Part shown: piece after piece, positions 1 through 9,138 of the stretch
Numbering within the stretch: the first letter of the stretch is position 1
Layout of the letters: each line of letters starts with the position of its first letter
NCBI RefSeq assembly: GCF_036345255.1
Contig: NZ_CP107783.1
Location: 4,823,501 to 4,887,500 of the forward strand
DNA length: 64,000 bases
Reading direction: 5' to 3'
DNA from: Streptomyces sp. NBC_00569
GTDB taxonomy: Bacteria > Actinomycetota > Actinomycetes > Streptomycetales > Streptomycetaceae
Position numbers and translations under genes: made by a program
The notes under the pieces: model-generated
The model's database searches: none
What the model saw: the letters and a program-made list of their open reading frames with translations, nothing else
What the model was told of the DNA's origin: nothing

Positions 1-1
1 G

Positions 2-463
2 AAGGGTTCGCGGAACAAGTACGAGGTGGACCACGAGACCGGTCGGATCCGCCTGGACCGTCGACTCTTCACCTCGACCAGTTACCCGGCCGACTACGGA
101 TTCGTCGAGAACACGCTCGGTGAGGACGGGGACCCGCTGGACGCGCTGGTCATCCTGGAGGAGCCGACCTTCCCCGGCTGCCTCATCAAGTGCCGCGCCA
201 TCGGCATGTTCCGGATGACGGACGAGGCCGGCGGTGACGACAAGCTGCTGTGCGTCCCCGCCTCGGACCCCCGCGTGGAGCACCTGCGCGACATTCACCA
301 CGTGTCCGAGTTCGACCGCCTGGAGATCCAGCACTTCTTCGAGGTCTACAAGGACCTGGAGCCCGGCAAGTCCGTCGAGGGCGCCGACTGGGTCGGCCGC
401 ACCGAGGCCGAGGCCGAGATCGAGCGGTCCTACAAGCGCTTCAAGGACGAGGGCGGTCACTGA
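2..463 (+). CDS. ppa: Inorganic pyrophosphatase (5' end outside window)
   Basis: Soluble family I pyrophosphatase, which hydrolyses PPi to two phosphates in the cytoplasm and pulls biosynthetic reactions forward. The frame is open from base 2 ([14 protein letters not shown]), so the true start lies upstream. The visible 153 residues are almost the whole protein; bacterial enzymes are usually 160-180 residues, so only about ten are missing. The metal-binding signature [11 protein letters not shown] and the substrate motif [11 protein letters not shown] are present. The protein ends in a charged helix typical of the family. Nothing unusual is seen. Confidence 0.97.
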   Translation, partial: KGSRNKYEVDHETGRIRLDRRLFTSTSYPADYGFVENTLGEDGDPLDALVILEEPTFPGCLIKCRAIGMFRMTDEAGGDDKLLCVPASDPRVEHLRDIHHVSEFDRLEIQHFFEVYKDLEPGKSVEGADWVGRTEAEAEIERSYKRFKDEGGH

Positions 464-582
464 CCTCCCCCGCCACGCACGGGCCGTCCGACTCCTCCGG
501 GGGTGGGGCGGCCCGTTCGCGTATCTGTGCTCATACTGAGGCGTACCGGGAGGTGCGCAGGCGTCATACGAAGGGCGAGTTG

Positions 583-2250
583 GTGACGGAGCGGGAGCCG
601 GAGGCGGCCGAAGACCGCAAACCGCAGTCGGACGAGGCACGCAGCGCCTTCACACCGCCGCCCGGGGTGGTGCCGCAGACCCCGGTGCCCGAGCAGGACG
701 AGTCGCAGACGACGTCCGAGTTCGCGCTCCCGGACGGGTTCAGCACCCCGGCCGCCGCACCCGTCGACTCCACCGGGTCGGCCTTCACTCCCCCGCAGAC
801 CTACAGCTCCCGGCACGCGCCGCCCGCGTTCACACCCGCGCACGGCGTCCCCATGGTCAAGCTGACCAAGGAGGCGCCCTGGCAGGACCGGATGCGCACG
901 ATGCTGCGCATGCCGGTCGCCGAGCGCCCCGCGGCCGAGCCCGTGCAGAAGCACGACGACGAGGGCCCGGCCGTGCCGCGCGTCCTCGACCTGACCCTGC
1001 GTATCGGCGAGCTGCTCCTCGCGGGCGGTGAGGGCGCCGAGGACGTGGAGGCGGCGATGTTCGCCGTGTGCCGTTCCTACGGCCTCGACCGGTGCGAGCC
1101 GACGGTGACGTTCACGCTGCTCTCGATCTCGTACCAGCCGTCGCTGGTCGACGACCCGGTGACCGCGTCACGGACCGTGCGGCGGCGCGGCACCGACTAC
1201 ACGCGCCTCGCGGCCGTGTTCCAGCTGGTGTACGACATCACCGACGAGGAGGTCGACGTCTCCCTGGAGGAGGCCTACCGGCGTCTCGCCGAGATCCGCC
1301 GCAACCGCCACCCCTACCCCGGCTGGGTGCTCTCCGCGGCGACCGGGCTCCTGGCGGGCGGCGCCTCGATCCTCGTCGGCGGTGACCTCATCGTCTTCGT
1401 CGCGGCGGCGCTCGGCGCGATCCTCGGCGACCGGCTGGCCTGGCTGTGCGCGGGCCGCGGGCTGCCGGAGTTCTACCAGTTCACCGTCGCCGCGATGCCG
1501 CCCGCCGCCATAGGGATCCTGCTGACCCTCGCGCACAACCTCGTGGACGTGCGCGCCTCCGCGGTGATCACCGGTGGGCTGTTCGCGCTGCTGCCGGGGC
1601 GGGCGCTCGTGGCGGGCGTGCAGGACGGTCTGACGGGCTACTACATCACCGCGGCCGCGCGCCTGCTCGAAGTCATGTACTTCTTCGTCGGCATCGTCAT
1701 CGGCGTCCTGATCGTGCTCTATCTCGGCGTGCAGCTGCACGCGCAGCTGAACCCGGACGCGGCCCTCCAGGTCATCGACCGCCCCTACTGGCAGATCGCG
1801 GCCTCCATGGCGCTCTCGCTCGCCTTCGCCGTCCTGCTCCAGCAGGAACGCTCCACCGTGCTCGCGGTGACGCTGAACGGCGGTGTGGCGTGGATCGTGT
1901 ACGGGGCCATGCACGTCGTCGGCGGGATCTCGCCGGTCGCCTCCACCGCGGCGGCGGCCGGGCTCGTCGGCCTGTTCGGGCAGCTCTTCTCGCGCTACCG
2001 GTTCGCGTCCGCGCTGCCGTACGTGACGGCGGCGATCGGGCCGCTGCTGCCGGGTTCCGCGACGTACTTCGGGCTGCTGGCCATCGCGCAGAACAATGTG
2101 GACGCGGGCCTGGTGTCGCTGACGAAGGCGGCGGCTCTCGCCATGGCCATCGCGATCGGGGTGAACCTCGGGTCCGAGATCGCGCGGCTGTTCCTGCGCT
2201 CGCCCGGCGCGGCGGGGCGCCGGGCGGCGAAGCGGACCCGAGGGTTCTAG
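583..2250 (+). CDS. ThrE-family threonine/serine exporter (DUF1212 + DUF3815)
   Basis: Integral membrane protein of the ThrE family, known for exporting threonine and serine. From GTG 583 it has 555 residues. Residues 1-125 are a proline-rich, probably disordered cytoplasmic tail. A conserved soluble part follows from about 130 (RIGELLLAGGEGAEDVE), then about ten hydrophobic segments from about 245 to 540 in two blocks, which is the fused layout of this family. The start is uncertain: the frame stays open upstream, but GTG 583 follows AAGGGCGAG, and translation from further up would run into ppa. The gene is convergent with the DedA gene, only 25 bp away. Confidence 0.9.
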   Translation: MTEREPEAAEDRKPQSDEARSAFTPPPGVVPQTPVPEQDESQTTSEFALPDGFSTPAAAPVDSTGSAFTPPQTYSSRHAPPAFTPAHGVPMVKLTKEAPWQDRMRTMLRMPVAERPAAEPVQKHDDEGPAVPRVLDLTLRIGELLLAGGEGAEDVEAAMFAVCRSYGLDRCEPTVTFTLLSISYQPSLVDDPVTASRTVRRRGTDYTRLAAVFQLVYDITDEEVDVSLEEAYRRLAEIRRNRHPYPGWVLSAATGLLAGGASILVGGDLIVFVAAALGAILGDRLAWLCAGRGLPEFYQFTVAAMPPAAIGILLTLAHNLVDVRASAVITGGLFALLPGRALVAGVQDGLTGYYITAAARLLEVMYFFVGIVIGVLIVLYLGVQLHAQLNPDAALQVIDRPYWQIAASMALSLAFAVLLQQERSTVLAVTLNGGVAWIVYGAMHVVGGISPVASTAAAAGLVGLFGQLFSRYRFASALPYVTAAIGPLLPGSATYFGLLAIAQNNVDAGLVSLTKAAALAMAIAIGVNLGSEIARLFLRSPGAAGRRAAKRTRGF

Positions 2251-2275
2251 GACGCGGCGAAGGCGCCGTGGCGGT

Positions 2276-2968
2276 CTAGCGCTTGGCGTGACGGCCGCGC
2301 TGGCCCTGCGGCGGCGTCTGCGGCTGGGGCATCGCCGCCTCGGCCTTCTTCGACTTGCTGCGCGCCCTCAGGAACTCGATCGCGATGGGGACCACCGAGA
2401 CGAGGACGATCAGGATCAGGATCGCCTCGATGTTCTTGTGGACGAACTCGATGTTGCCCAGCCAGGAGCCGAGGAGCGTGACGCCCGCGCCCCAGAGCAC
2501 GCCGCCGATGATGTTGAACGTGATGAACGAGCGGTACTTCATACCGCTGACGCCCGCGATGATCGGCGTGAACGTGCGGACAATGGGCACGAAGCGGGCC
2601 AGGACCAGGGACTTCGGGCCGTACTTCTCGAAGAACTCGTGGGCCTTGACCACGTTCTCCTGCTTGAAGAGGCGGGAGTCCGGGCGGTTGAACAGCGAGG
2701 GGCCGACCTTCTTGCCGAAGAGGTAACCCGCCTGGTCACCGAGGATCGCGGCGACGCAGATCAGGGCGACGGCGCCCCACAGGGGGAAGTCCAGCGTGCC
2801 GGCGGTGATCAGCAGTCCGCAGGTGAACAGCAGGGAGTCGCCCGGCAGGAAGAAGCCGATGAGCAGGCCGGACTCCGCGAACACGATCAGGAGCAGGCCC
2901 CAGATGCCGAACGTGTTGAGCAGGTGGTCCGGGTCCAGCCAGCTTGGTCCGAGAGCAAGCGTCGTCAC
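2276..2968 (-). CDS. DedA-family membrane protein
   Basis: DedA/SNARE-associated (VTT) membrane protein of 230 residues, a family linked to lipid scrambling and membrane homeostasis. The amphipathic re-entrant segment (FFLPGDSLLF) and the conserved basic segment (LARFVPIVRTFTPIIAG) are present, with about five hydrophobic stretches. GTG 2968 is chosen because AGGAG lies 8 bases upstream and the product then begins TTLALGPSWLDPDHLL as in relatives. The frame is open upstream to 3070 but that part has no family character. The C-terminus is basic and Pro/Gln-rich. Confidence 0.93.
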   Translation of the reverse strand: MTTLALGPSWLDPDHLLNTFGIWGLLLIVFAESGLLIGFFLPGDSLLFTCGLLITAGTLDFPLWGAVALICVAAILGDQAGYLFGKKVGPSLFNRPDSRLFKQENVVKAHEFFEKYGPKSLVLARFVPIVRTFTPIIAGVSGMKYRSFITFNIIGGVLWGAGVTLLGSWLGNIEFVHKNIEAILILIVLVSVVPIAIEFLRARSKSKKAEAAMPQPQTPPQGQRGRHAKR

Positions 2969-3099
2969 GGTTCCGGACTCCTGAGGGGTGGTGAAGCGAG
3001 GGCAATGGCGGTGCAAAGTTATCAACGCCGGATGACGGCACCAGGTTCCAGCGGCCCTCCCAGGATGCACTGTGCGTCAACTGTGGCAAACCTGTGTGT

Positions 3100-3465
3100 A
3101 TGGGTATCGAAGACTACGGCGGCGGCCAGAATCCGCAGACGGATGTGCTCGTCGTCACCACGAACGACGTGCCGGGTTACCGGGTGGAGAAGGTGATCGG
3201 CGAGGTCTTCGGTCTCACCGTCCGCTCCAGGCACCTGGGCAGCCAGATCGGCGCCGGACTCAAATCGATGATCGGCGGCGAGCTGAAGGGCCTCACCAAG
3301 ACACTGGTGGAGACCCGCAACCAGGCGATGGAGCGGCTCGTCGAGCAGGCCCGCTCCCGCGGCGCCAACGGGGTGCTGATGTTCCGCTTCGACGTCACCG
3401 AGGCCGCGGACGTGGGCACCGAGGTGTGCGCGTACGGCACGGCCGTGGTGATCGCACCGCTGTAG
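3100..3465 (+). CDS. YbjQ/UPF0145 (DUF74) family protein
   Basis: A 121-residue protein of the YbjQ/UPF0145 heavy-metal-binding-domain family, whose function is not established. Family features are the start VLVVTTNDVPGY, the central GLTVRSRHLGSQIGAGLKS and the end ANGVLMFRFD. Members form small pentameric rings. The start is either ATG 3100 or an in-frame GTG at 3094; no good ribosome binding site distinguishes them. The gene runs toward the MerR-type gene, with 5 bp between the stop codons. Confidence 0.88.
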   Translation: MGIEDYGGGQNPQTDVLVVTTNDVPGYRVEKVIGEVFGLTVRSRHLGSQIGAGLKSMIGGELKGLTKTLVETRNQAMERLVEQARSRGANGVLMFRFDVTEAADVGTEVCAYGTAVVIAPL

Positions 3466-3470
3466 CGCGG

Positions 3471-4229
3471 CTACACGTTGCGCACGGCGTTGGCGAGGAT
3501 CGCCTCCCGCAGGAAGGCGGCCACGCCCTCCCGGTCCTTGTCGAGGTTGCGCCGGTAGCGCTCGTCCGCGACGAACATGTCGGCGAGCGAGGTCTGGATC
3601 TCGTAGGTGCACTCGTAGTGGAACCGGCAGATCTGCTGCCGGTGCTCCTCGGCGAGGTCCATCGCAGCCCCGGAACCGGGCTCCTCGCCCGCGTCCATGA
3701 CGGCGATGAGCCGCCGCATCCAGTCGTCGTTCGCCTCCTTGATCCGCAGCCAGTCCTCCTTGGTGTACGAGGCGGCCTTGCGCTGCGACTCGGCGTAGGC
3801 CTCGGTGTGGCCCCAGCGCTCCTGGACCTCGTCGGCGTACTGCTCGGGGTCGTGGTCGCCGAAGACCTCGAACTTCTCCTCGGGCGTGAGGTTGATGCCC
3901 ATCTTGCGTGCCTCCATGGCGGTTTGGACGGCTGCGGCCATCTTCTGGAGCTTGCCGATCCGGGCGGTCAGCAGTTCGTGCTGGCGGCGCAGATGCGCGC
4001 GCGGGTCCGCTTCCGGGTCGTCGAGAAGGGCCGCGACCTCGTCGAGGGGGAAGCCGAGCTCCCGGTAGAACAGGATCTGCTGGAGCCGGTCCAGGTCGGC
4101 GTCGCTGTAACGCCGGTGCCCCGCGTGGCTGCGCCCGACCGGCGCCAGCAGGCCGATCTCGTCGTAGTGGTGCAGCGTGCGCACCGTGACGCCGGCGAAC
4201 CCGGCGACCTGCCCCACGGAGTAGCTCAC
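3471..4229 (-). CDS. TipA-like MerR-family regulator with TipAS domain
   Basis: Transcription factor of 252 residues. Residues 1-70 form a MerR winged helix (SYSVGQVAGFAGVTVRTLHHYDEIGLL), 75-110 a dimerising coiled coil, and 125-250 a TipAS-like antibiotic-recognition domain (DHDPEQYADEVQERWG, ending FLREAILANAVRNV). TipA proteins bind thiopeptides and other hydrophobic drugs and activate their own promoter. GTG 4229 starts exactly at the MerR domain; the open frame upstream encodes only a low-complexity Asp/Thr repeat. A TipA-type operator lies about 120 bp upstream. The drug recognised cannot be told from sequence. Confidence 0.93.
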   Translation of the reverse strand: MSYSVGQVAGFAGVTVRTLHHYDEIGLLAPVGRSHAGHRRYSDADLDRLQQILFYRELGFPLDEVAALLDDPEADPRAHLRRQHELLTARIGKLQKMAAAVQTAMEARKMGINLTPEEKFEVFGDHDPEQYADEVQERWGHTEAYAESQRKAASYTKEDWLRIKEANDDWMRRLIAVMDAGEEPGSGAAMDLAEEHRQQICRFHYECTYEIQTSLADMFVADERYRRNLDKDREGVAAFLREAILANAVRNV

Positions 4230-4247
4230 GGCTCCGGCCCTCTCCCT

Positions 4248-4296
4248 GTCGGTGTCGTTGCCTTTGTCGGTGTCGTTGCCTTTGTCGGTGTCGTTG
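4248..4296. repeat. 18-bp tandem repeat in the leader of the TipA-like gene
   Basis: Two exact copies plus a partial third of an 18-bp unit (GTCGGTGTCGTTGCCTTT). They lie between the TipA-like start (4229) and its predicted promoter, so they would be transcribed as 5' leader. In frame they would read GNDTDK repeats. Confidence 0.85.
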
Positions 4297-4346
4297 TCGA
4301 TGCCCGCGCCGGCGCCTGCGCGGGCGCCTTCTCCGGTACGGGTCCC

Positions 4347-4377
4347 AGCGTGCAGCCTCACGTCACGTGAGGTGCAA
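4347..4377 (-). promoter_or_regulatory. TipA/MerR-type promoter and operator
   Basis: A 17-bp palindrome (CCTCACGTCACGTGAGG, 4356-4372) lies between the divergent TipA-like and ClC genes. On the minus strand, TTGCAC (4372-4377) and CACGCT (4347-4352) are separated by 19 bp centred on the palindrome. The overlong 19-bp spacer is the hallmark of MerR-activated promoters, and the sequence closely resembles the known tipA promoter as I remember it. Autoregulation of the 3471-4229 gene is the likely role. Confidence 0.82.
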
Positions 4378-4428
4378 GCGGCACTTCCTCCGGGTGTTAC
4401 GCGGCTTTCGTCCGCTTATGGTGTGCCG

Positions 4429-5706
4429 GTGAGCACCGACGCGCAGGCCGCGCCCCAGGAGACCACCCCGGCACGGACGTTGCTGCCGCTGGTCGTCCCC
4501 GCGCTCGTCGTGGGCGTCGCGTGCAGCCTGCTGTACCTCGGCGTGAGCGAGCTCGCCGAGAAACTCCAGCACGTGCTGTGGAACGACCTGCCCGACGCGC
4601 TCGGCATCGGCGGGTACTCCTCGCTCTGGATGATCGTCATGCTGACCGTGACCGGCACCCTCGTGGGACTCGTCGTCTGGAAGGCGCCCGGTCACGCGGG
4701 ACCCGACCCGGCCACCATCGGGCTCGCGAGCGCGCCGCTGCCGCCGTTCCTGCTGCCCGGACTGCTCGTCGCGACCGCGCTGATGCTGGCCGGCGGCCCC
4801 AGCCTCGGCCCCGAGAACCCGATCATCGCCGCCAACATCGCCCTCGTGTTCTGGCTCGGCGCGAAGGCCCTGCCGGCCGTGCCCCCCGCGCTCTGGGTCC
4901 CGCTGGCCGAGGCGGCGACGCTCGGCGCGCTGTTCGGCACGCCCGTCGCCGCCGCCCTCGTCATCTCCGAGGCCCTCGCGGGCAGGAAGATCAGGGGCTC
5001 GCTGTGGGACTCCCTGTTCGCGCCGCTCACCGCGGCCGCCACCGGCGCGATGACCACGACCCTCGTCGCACACCCCACCTTCGACCTCGGCCTGCCCACC
5101 CTCCCCCGGCCCGGCTGGGGCGACCTCGTCGCCTCCCTGGTGATCGCCTCCACGGCGGCGGTCCTCGGCATGGCGGCCGTCTACGCCTTCCCCCACACGC
5201 ACGCCGCGTTCGGACGCCTCAAGCACCCCATGCTGATGCTGCCCGCGGGCGGGCTCGTACTCGGTCTGCTCGGCGCGCTCGGCGGACACCTCACGCTCTT
5301 CAAGGGCCTCGACGAGGTGGCCGAGCTGGCCCGGAACCCCGACGGCTGGTCGGCCGGCGAGTTCGCCCTGATGACGGTGGTGAAGCTGGCGGCCCTGCTG
5401 ATCGCCGCCTCCTGCGGCTTCCGCGGCGGCCGGATCTTCCCCGCGGTCTTCGTCGGGTCGGCCTTCGGCCTCCTCGCCCACGCGCTCGTGCCGGGCGTGC
5501 ACCCCGCCGTCGGCGTCTCGGCGGGCGTCCTCGGCATCCTGCTCGCCATCACCCGGCAGGGCTGGATCAGCCTGTTCACCGCGGCCGTCCTCGTCGCGTC
5601 CCCGGCGGTCATCACCCTGCTGTGCATCGCCTCGCTGCCGGCCTGGATCCTGGTCACCGGCCGGCCCCAGATGCAGCTGCACGACGACGGCACGTCCGTG
5701 CGCTGA
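4429..5706 (+). CDS. ClC-family chloride channel/transporter
   Basis: A 425-residue membrane protein with about eleven hydrophobic segments. ClC motifs are recognisable: the selectivity and gating region GPSLGPENPII near residue 125, with the glutamate in the gating position, and the later SCGFRGGRIFPAVFVG. ClC proteins move chloride, often in exchange for protons. GTG 4429 (product begins STDAQAAPQETT) is preferred; the frame continues upstream through the TipA operator and leader repeats, which cannot be coding. It is followed by a glutamate decarboxylase gene, a pairing seen in bacterial acid-resistance sets, although both also occur alone. Confidence 0.92.
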   Translation: MSTDAQAAPQETTPARTLLPLVVPALVVGVACSLLYLGVSELAEKLQHVLWNDLPDALGIGGYSSLWMIVMLTVTGTLVGLVVWKAPGHAGPDPATIGLASAPLPPFLLPGLLVATALMLAGGPSLGPENPIIAANIALVFWLGAKALPAVPPALWVPLAEAATLGALFGTPVAAALVISEALAGRKIRGSLWDSLFAPLTAAATGAMTTTLVAHPTFDLGLPTLPRPGWGDLVASLVIASTAAVLGMAAVYAFPHTHAAFGRLKHPMLMLPAGGLVLGLLGALGGHLTLFKGLDEVAELARNPDGWSAGEFALMTVVKLAALLIAASCGFRGGRIFPAVFVGSAFGLLAHALVPGVHPAVGVSAGVLGILLAITRQGWISLFTAAVLVASPAVITLLCIASLPAWILVTGRPQMQLHDDGTSVR

Positions 5707-5813
5707 GCGGTACCGCCGAACGGCACGGCCGCGCCGTCTCGCCGGGCGGTGCGCCCCGCCCCTCCGTATCCTCGCGATGAGGCCACGACCCCGTATAGAG
5801 GGAGCCCGCGACG

Positions 5814-7226
5814 ATGCCGCTGCACCACGGTCCCGACCAGCACGACGAGCGCCCGATGGCCGTCAACCCCTTCTACGGCGAGGCCAATCCGGTCGCGGGC
5901 ATGACCGACGCCCCGCCCAAGCACCGGCTGCCCGGCGACCCCATGCCGCCCTCCACGGCGTACCAGCTGGTCCACGACGAGCTGATGCTCGACGGCAACG
6001 CACGGCTCAACCTCGCCACGTTCGTCACCACATGGATGGAACCGCAGGTCGACGTCCTGATGGCCGAGTGCCGGGACAAGAACATGATCGACAAGGACGA
6101 GTACCCGCGCACCGCGGAGCTGGAGCGGCGCTGCGTGTCGATGCTCGCCCACCTGTGGAACGCGCCCGACCCGGAAGGCTCCGTCGGCTGTTCGACCACC
6201 GGGTCGAGCGAGGCGTGCATGCTCGCCGGAATGGCCCTCAAGCGCCGCTGGATGAAGCGGAACGCCGACCGCTACCCGTCCAGGAAAGCCCGCCCGAACC
6301 TCGTCATGGGCATCAATGTCCAGGTCTGCTGGGAGAAGTTCTGCAACTTCTGGGAGGTCGAGGCGCGCCAGGTCCCCATGGAGGGCGACCGCTTCCACCT
6401 CGACCCGCAGGCCGCCGCCGAGCTGTGCGACGAGAACACCATCGGCGTCGTCGGCATCCTCGGCTCGACGTTCGACGGCTCGTACGAGCCGATCGAGGAG
6501 CTGTGCGCCGCCCTCGACACCCTCCAGGAGAAGACCGGCCTCGACATCCCCGTCCACGTCGACGGCGCCTCCGGCGGCATGATCGCGCCCTTCCTCGACC
6601 CCGAGCTGGTCTGGGACTTCCGTCTGCCGCGGGTGTCGTCCATCAACACGTCGGGCCACAAGTACGGCCTCGTCTACCCCGGCGTCGGCTGGGCCCTGTG
6701 GCGTACGGCGGACGATCTGCCGGAGGATCTGGTCTTCCGGGTCAACTACCTGGGCGGCGACATGCCGACCTTCGCCCTCAACTTCTCCCGGCCCGGCGCG
6801 CAGGTCGCCGCGCAGTACTACACGTTCCTGCGCCTGGGCCGCGAGGGCTACCGCGCGGTCCAGCAGTCGACCCGAGACGTCGCCCGGGGCCTGGCCGAAC
6901 GCATCGAGGCCCTCGGCGACTTCCAGCTCATCACGCGCGGCGACCAACTGCCCGTCGTCACCTTTACGACAGCACCCGAGGTGAAGGCGTACGACGTCTT
7001 CGACGTGTCGCGCCGCCTGCGCGAATTCGGCTGGCTCGTGCCCGCGTACACCTTCCCCGCGCACCGCCAGGACCTCGCGGTGCTGCGGCTGGTGTGCCGC
7101 AACGGCTTCTCGGCGGACCTGGCCGCACTTTTCCTCTCCGACCTCAACCGGCTGCTGCCCGAACTGCGCCGGCAACCGCACCCGCTGACCCGCGACAAGC
7201 AGGCGGCGACCGCCTTCCACCACTGA
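5814..7226 (+). CDS. gadB: Glutamate decarboxylase
   Basis: PLP-dependent group II decarboxylase of 470 residues, converting glutamate to GABA and CO2 while consuming a proton. The PLP lysine is Lys283 in INTSGHKYGLVYPGVGW, and the upstream aspartate is in IPVHVDGASGGMIAPF. The N-terminal substrate segment CSTTGSSEACMLAGMA is also conserved. ATG 5814 is preceded by GAGGGAG. It follows the ClC gene by 107 bp in the same direction. The last residues (DKQAATAFHH) resemble the acid-responsive His-containing tail of bacterial GadB. Confidence 0.96.
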   Translation: MPLHHGPDQHDERPMAVNPFYGEANPVAGMTDAPPKHRLPGDPMPPSTAYQLVHDELMLDGNARLNLATFVTTWMEPQVDVLMAECRDKNMIDKDEYPRTAELERRCVSMLAHLWNAPDPEGSVGCSTTGSSEACMLAGMALKRRWMKRNADRYPSRKARPNLVMGINVQVCWEKFCNFWEVEARQVPMEGDRFHLDPQAAAELCDENTIGVVGILGSTFDGSYEPIEELCAALDTLQEKTGLDIPVHVDGASGGMIAPFLDPELVWDFRLPRVSSINTSGHKYGLVYPGVGWALWRTADDLPEDLVFRVNYLGGDMPTFALNFSRPGAQVAAQYYTFLRLGREGYRAVQQSTRDVARGLAERIEALGDFQLITRGDQLPVVTFTTAPEVKAYDVFDVSRRLREFGWLVPAYTFPAHRQDLAVLRLVCRNGFSADLAALFLSDLNRLLPELRRQPHPLTRDKQAATAFHH

Positions 7227-7276
7227 CACTGTTCACGGGCCCCATCGGCCGAACCCTGTCCGCTGAGCGCCGCACA

Positions 7277-7318
7277 TGCCGAGCCCTATCTGCCGAGCCC
7301 TATCTGCCGAGCCCTATC
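7277..7318. repeat. 14-bp tandem repeat (x3) containing the ABC permease stop codon
   Basis: Three perfect copies of TGCCGAGCCCTATC at 7277, 7291 and 7305. The third copy contains the stop codon (7314-7316) of the leftward permease gene. A longer direct repeat, GCTGAGCGCCGC, flanks the array (7262-7273 and 7321-7332). Confidence 0.95.
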
Positions 7319-8084
7319 TGCTGAGCGCCGCGAACTTCCTCACCGCCAACGGGAAGAACACCGCGAGCAGCGCGAGCGGCCAGAGCACCGCCGTCCACAG
7401 GTGCCCCGGCTCCCCACCGGGGCCGCCGAACAGGTCCCGTACGGCCGTCGCCGTGTGCGACATCGGGTTCCACTCGACGACCGTGCCCAGCCAGCCGGGC
7501 ATCGCGCCGGGCTCGGCGAGCGCGTTCGACAGAAATCCGACCGGCCAGACCAGGATCTGCACGGCCTGCACCAGCTCCGGCTTCCCCGCCACCATCGCCA
7601 GGTGGATGCCGATCCACAGCATCGCGAACCGGAAGAGGAGCAGCAGGCCGAGCGCGCCCAGGAGCGCCCCGGCCGAGCCGTGCGGACGCCAGCCGATCAC
7701 GTAGCCGACGCCGGTCATCACGACAAGCGCGGCGGCCGACTGGAGCATGTCGGCGGCCGAACGGCCCACCAGCACCGCTCCGTTGACCATCGGCATCGAC
7801 CTGAACCGGTCGATCACGCCCTTGTTGAGATCCTGCGTCACCGCCAGCATCGTCGCCTCGAGCCCGAACGCCATGGTGAGCGCGAGCATGCCCGGCACCA
7901 GATAGTCGACGTACTCGCCCTCGACGCCCTTGCCACCACCGATCAGGAAGCCGAACATCAGCAGCAGCATCACCGGGAAGACCAGACCCACCACGATCTG
8001 CGTCGGCTGCCGGGCCCAGTGCGCAAGTTCGCGCCGCGTCATGGTCCACGAGTCGGCGACGGCCCAGCTCATCGGCGTACTCAC
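7314..8084 (-). CDS. ABC-2 type transporter permease (DrrB-like)
   Basis: A 256-residue ABC-2 membrane subunit with six hydrophobic segments, the last near the C-terminus ([18 protein letters not shown]). It resembles DrrB-type drug exporters, in which the ATPase and permease are separate proteins. The GTG start overlaps the ATPase stop by four bases (GTGA), so translation is coupled. Together with 8081-9058 it should form an efflux pump under the PadR regulator encoded upstream. The substrate is unknown. The stop codon lies inside the 14-bp repeat. Confidence 0.94.
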   Translation of the reverse strand: MSTPMSWAVADSWTMTRRELAHWARQPTQIVVGLVFPVMLLLMFGFLIGGGKGVEGEYVDYLVPGMLALTMAFGLEATMLAVTQDLNKGVIDRFRSMPMVNGAVLVGRSAADMLQSAAALVVMTGVGYVIGWRPHGSAGALLGALGLLLLFRFAMLWIGIHLAMVAGKPELVQAVQILVWPVGFLSNALAEPGAMPGWLGTVVEWNPMSHTATAVRDLFGGPGGEPGHLWTAVLWPLALLAVFFPLAVRKFAALSR

Positions 8085-9058
8085 GCGGTCACCTCCGACC
8101 GGTCCGCCATGTGTCCACGTTCCTCCGCGTCCTTCTGTCCCGGTCCCGTCAGATGCAGGAACACCTCGTCCAGGGTCGGCCTGCGCAGCGCGATGTCCTC
8201 CGCCTCCACACCCGCGTCCTGAAGCGCCCGCACGGCCTCGGTGAGCGCGGCCATCCGGTCGGCGACGGGCGCGCTGACCAGCCGGCGGTCCGGGTCGACC
8301 GTGGCACCGCCCGGCAACAGCCCTGCCGCCACGCCCAGTTGGCTCCCGTCCCGCACGACGACGTCGATCCGGTCACCGCCGAGCCGCGCCTTCAGCTCGT
8401 CGGCCGTCCCCCCGGCGACGACCCGGCCCCGGTCCACGACCGAGATGCGGTCGGCGAGCTGGTCGGCCTCTTCCAGATACTGCGTCGTGAGCAGCACCGT
8501 CGTACCGCCCCCGACCAGCGAGCGCACCGCGCCCCACACCTCGGCCCGCCCGCGCGGATCCAGGCCCGTCGTGGGCTCGTCGAGGAAGAGCACCTCGGGG
8601 TCCGTGACGAGGGAGGCGGCCAGGTCGAGCCGGCGCCGCATGCCACCGCTGTACTGCCTGACCGCCTTGCGCCCGGCCCCGGCGAGGCCGAAGCGCTCAA
8701 GGAGTTCGCCGGCCCGTACCCGCGCGCGCCGGGCGCCCAGGTGGTGGAGGCGTCCGAACATCTCCAGGTTCTGCCACCCGCCGAGCTCCTCGTCGACCGC
8801 CGCGTGCTGGCCGAGGAGCCCGATGCGACGCCGCACCTCGGCCGCCTGCCGCCGCACGTCGCATCCCGCCACCTCGACGCGGCCCTCGTCGACCCGCAAC
8901 AGCGTCGTCATGGCGCGGACGGCCGTCGTCTTGCCCGCGCCGTTCGGACCGAGCAGGCCGTGGACGGTGCCGCGGGCGACCGTGAGGTCGAGCCCGTCCA
9001 ACGCCCACTTGTCCCCGTACCTCTTCCGTGCGCCCTCGACGATGATCGCGTCGGTCAT
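8081..9058 (-). CDS. DrrA-like ABC transporter ATP-binding protein
   Basis: A 325-residue ATPase subunit. Walker A is [16 protein letters not shown], the signature is [16 protein letters not shown], Walker B is [16 protein letters not shown], and the DrrA-type C-terminal extension ends [14 protein letters not shown]. It energises export by the overlapping permease. ATG 9058 has GGAGG just upstream. A promoter (TTGACC, 17 bp, TACCTT) flanked by two palindromes lies in the 80 bp between this gene and padR, so the exporter can be controlled separately from the regulator. Confidence 0.96.
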   Translation of the reverse strand: MTDAIIVEGARKRYGDKWALDGLDLTVARGTVHGLLGPNGAGKTTAVRAMTTLLRVDEGRVEVAGCDVRRQAAEVRRRIGLLGQHAAVDEELGGWQNLEMFGRLHHLGARRARVRAGELLERFGLAGAGRKAVRQYSGGMRRRLDLAASLVTDPEVLFLDEPTTGLDPRGRAEVWGAVRSLVGGGTTVLLTTQYLEEADQLADRISVVDRGRVVAGGTADELKARLGGDRIDVVVRDGSQLGVAAGLLPGGATVDPDRRLVSAPVADRMAALTEAVRALQDAGVEAEDIALRRPTLDEVFLHLTGPGQKDAEERGHMADRSEVTA

Positions 9059-9082
9059 CCGGCTCCTCCCACCGAGCAGTAA

Positions 9083-9138
9083 TCAAATTTGACTACGTCG
9101 CGAAAGGTATCCCCGCGCCCACCATTGGTCAAACTTGA
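9083..9138 (-). promoter_or_regulatory. Promoter with two palindromic operators for the ABC exporter
   Basis: On the minus strand, -35 TTGACC (9127-9132) and -10 TACCTT (9104-9109) are separated by 17 bp. The perfect palindrome TCAAATTTGA (9083-9092) lies just downstream of the start site, and the near-palindrome TCAAACTTGA (9129-9138) overlaps the -35. Their centres are 46 bp apart. The adjacent PadR protein is the obvious candidate repressor; this is inference. Confidence 0.8.

Noticed and set aside
4252..4428. N-terminal extension of the ClC protein
   Set aside because: The frame runs through the leader repeats and the TipA-type operator, so it cannot be coding in a sensible way.
5181..7229. 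A 682-codon minus-strand frame opposite the glutamate decarboxylase
   Set aside because: Antisense shadow; the plus-strand enzyme has complete motifs.
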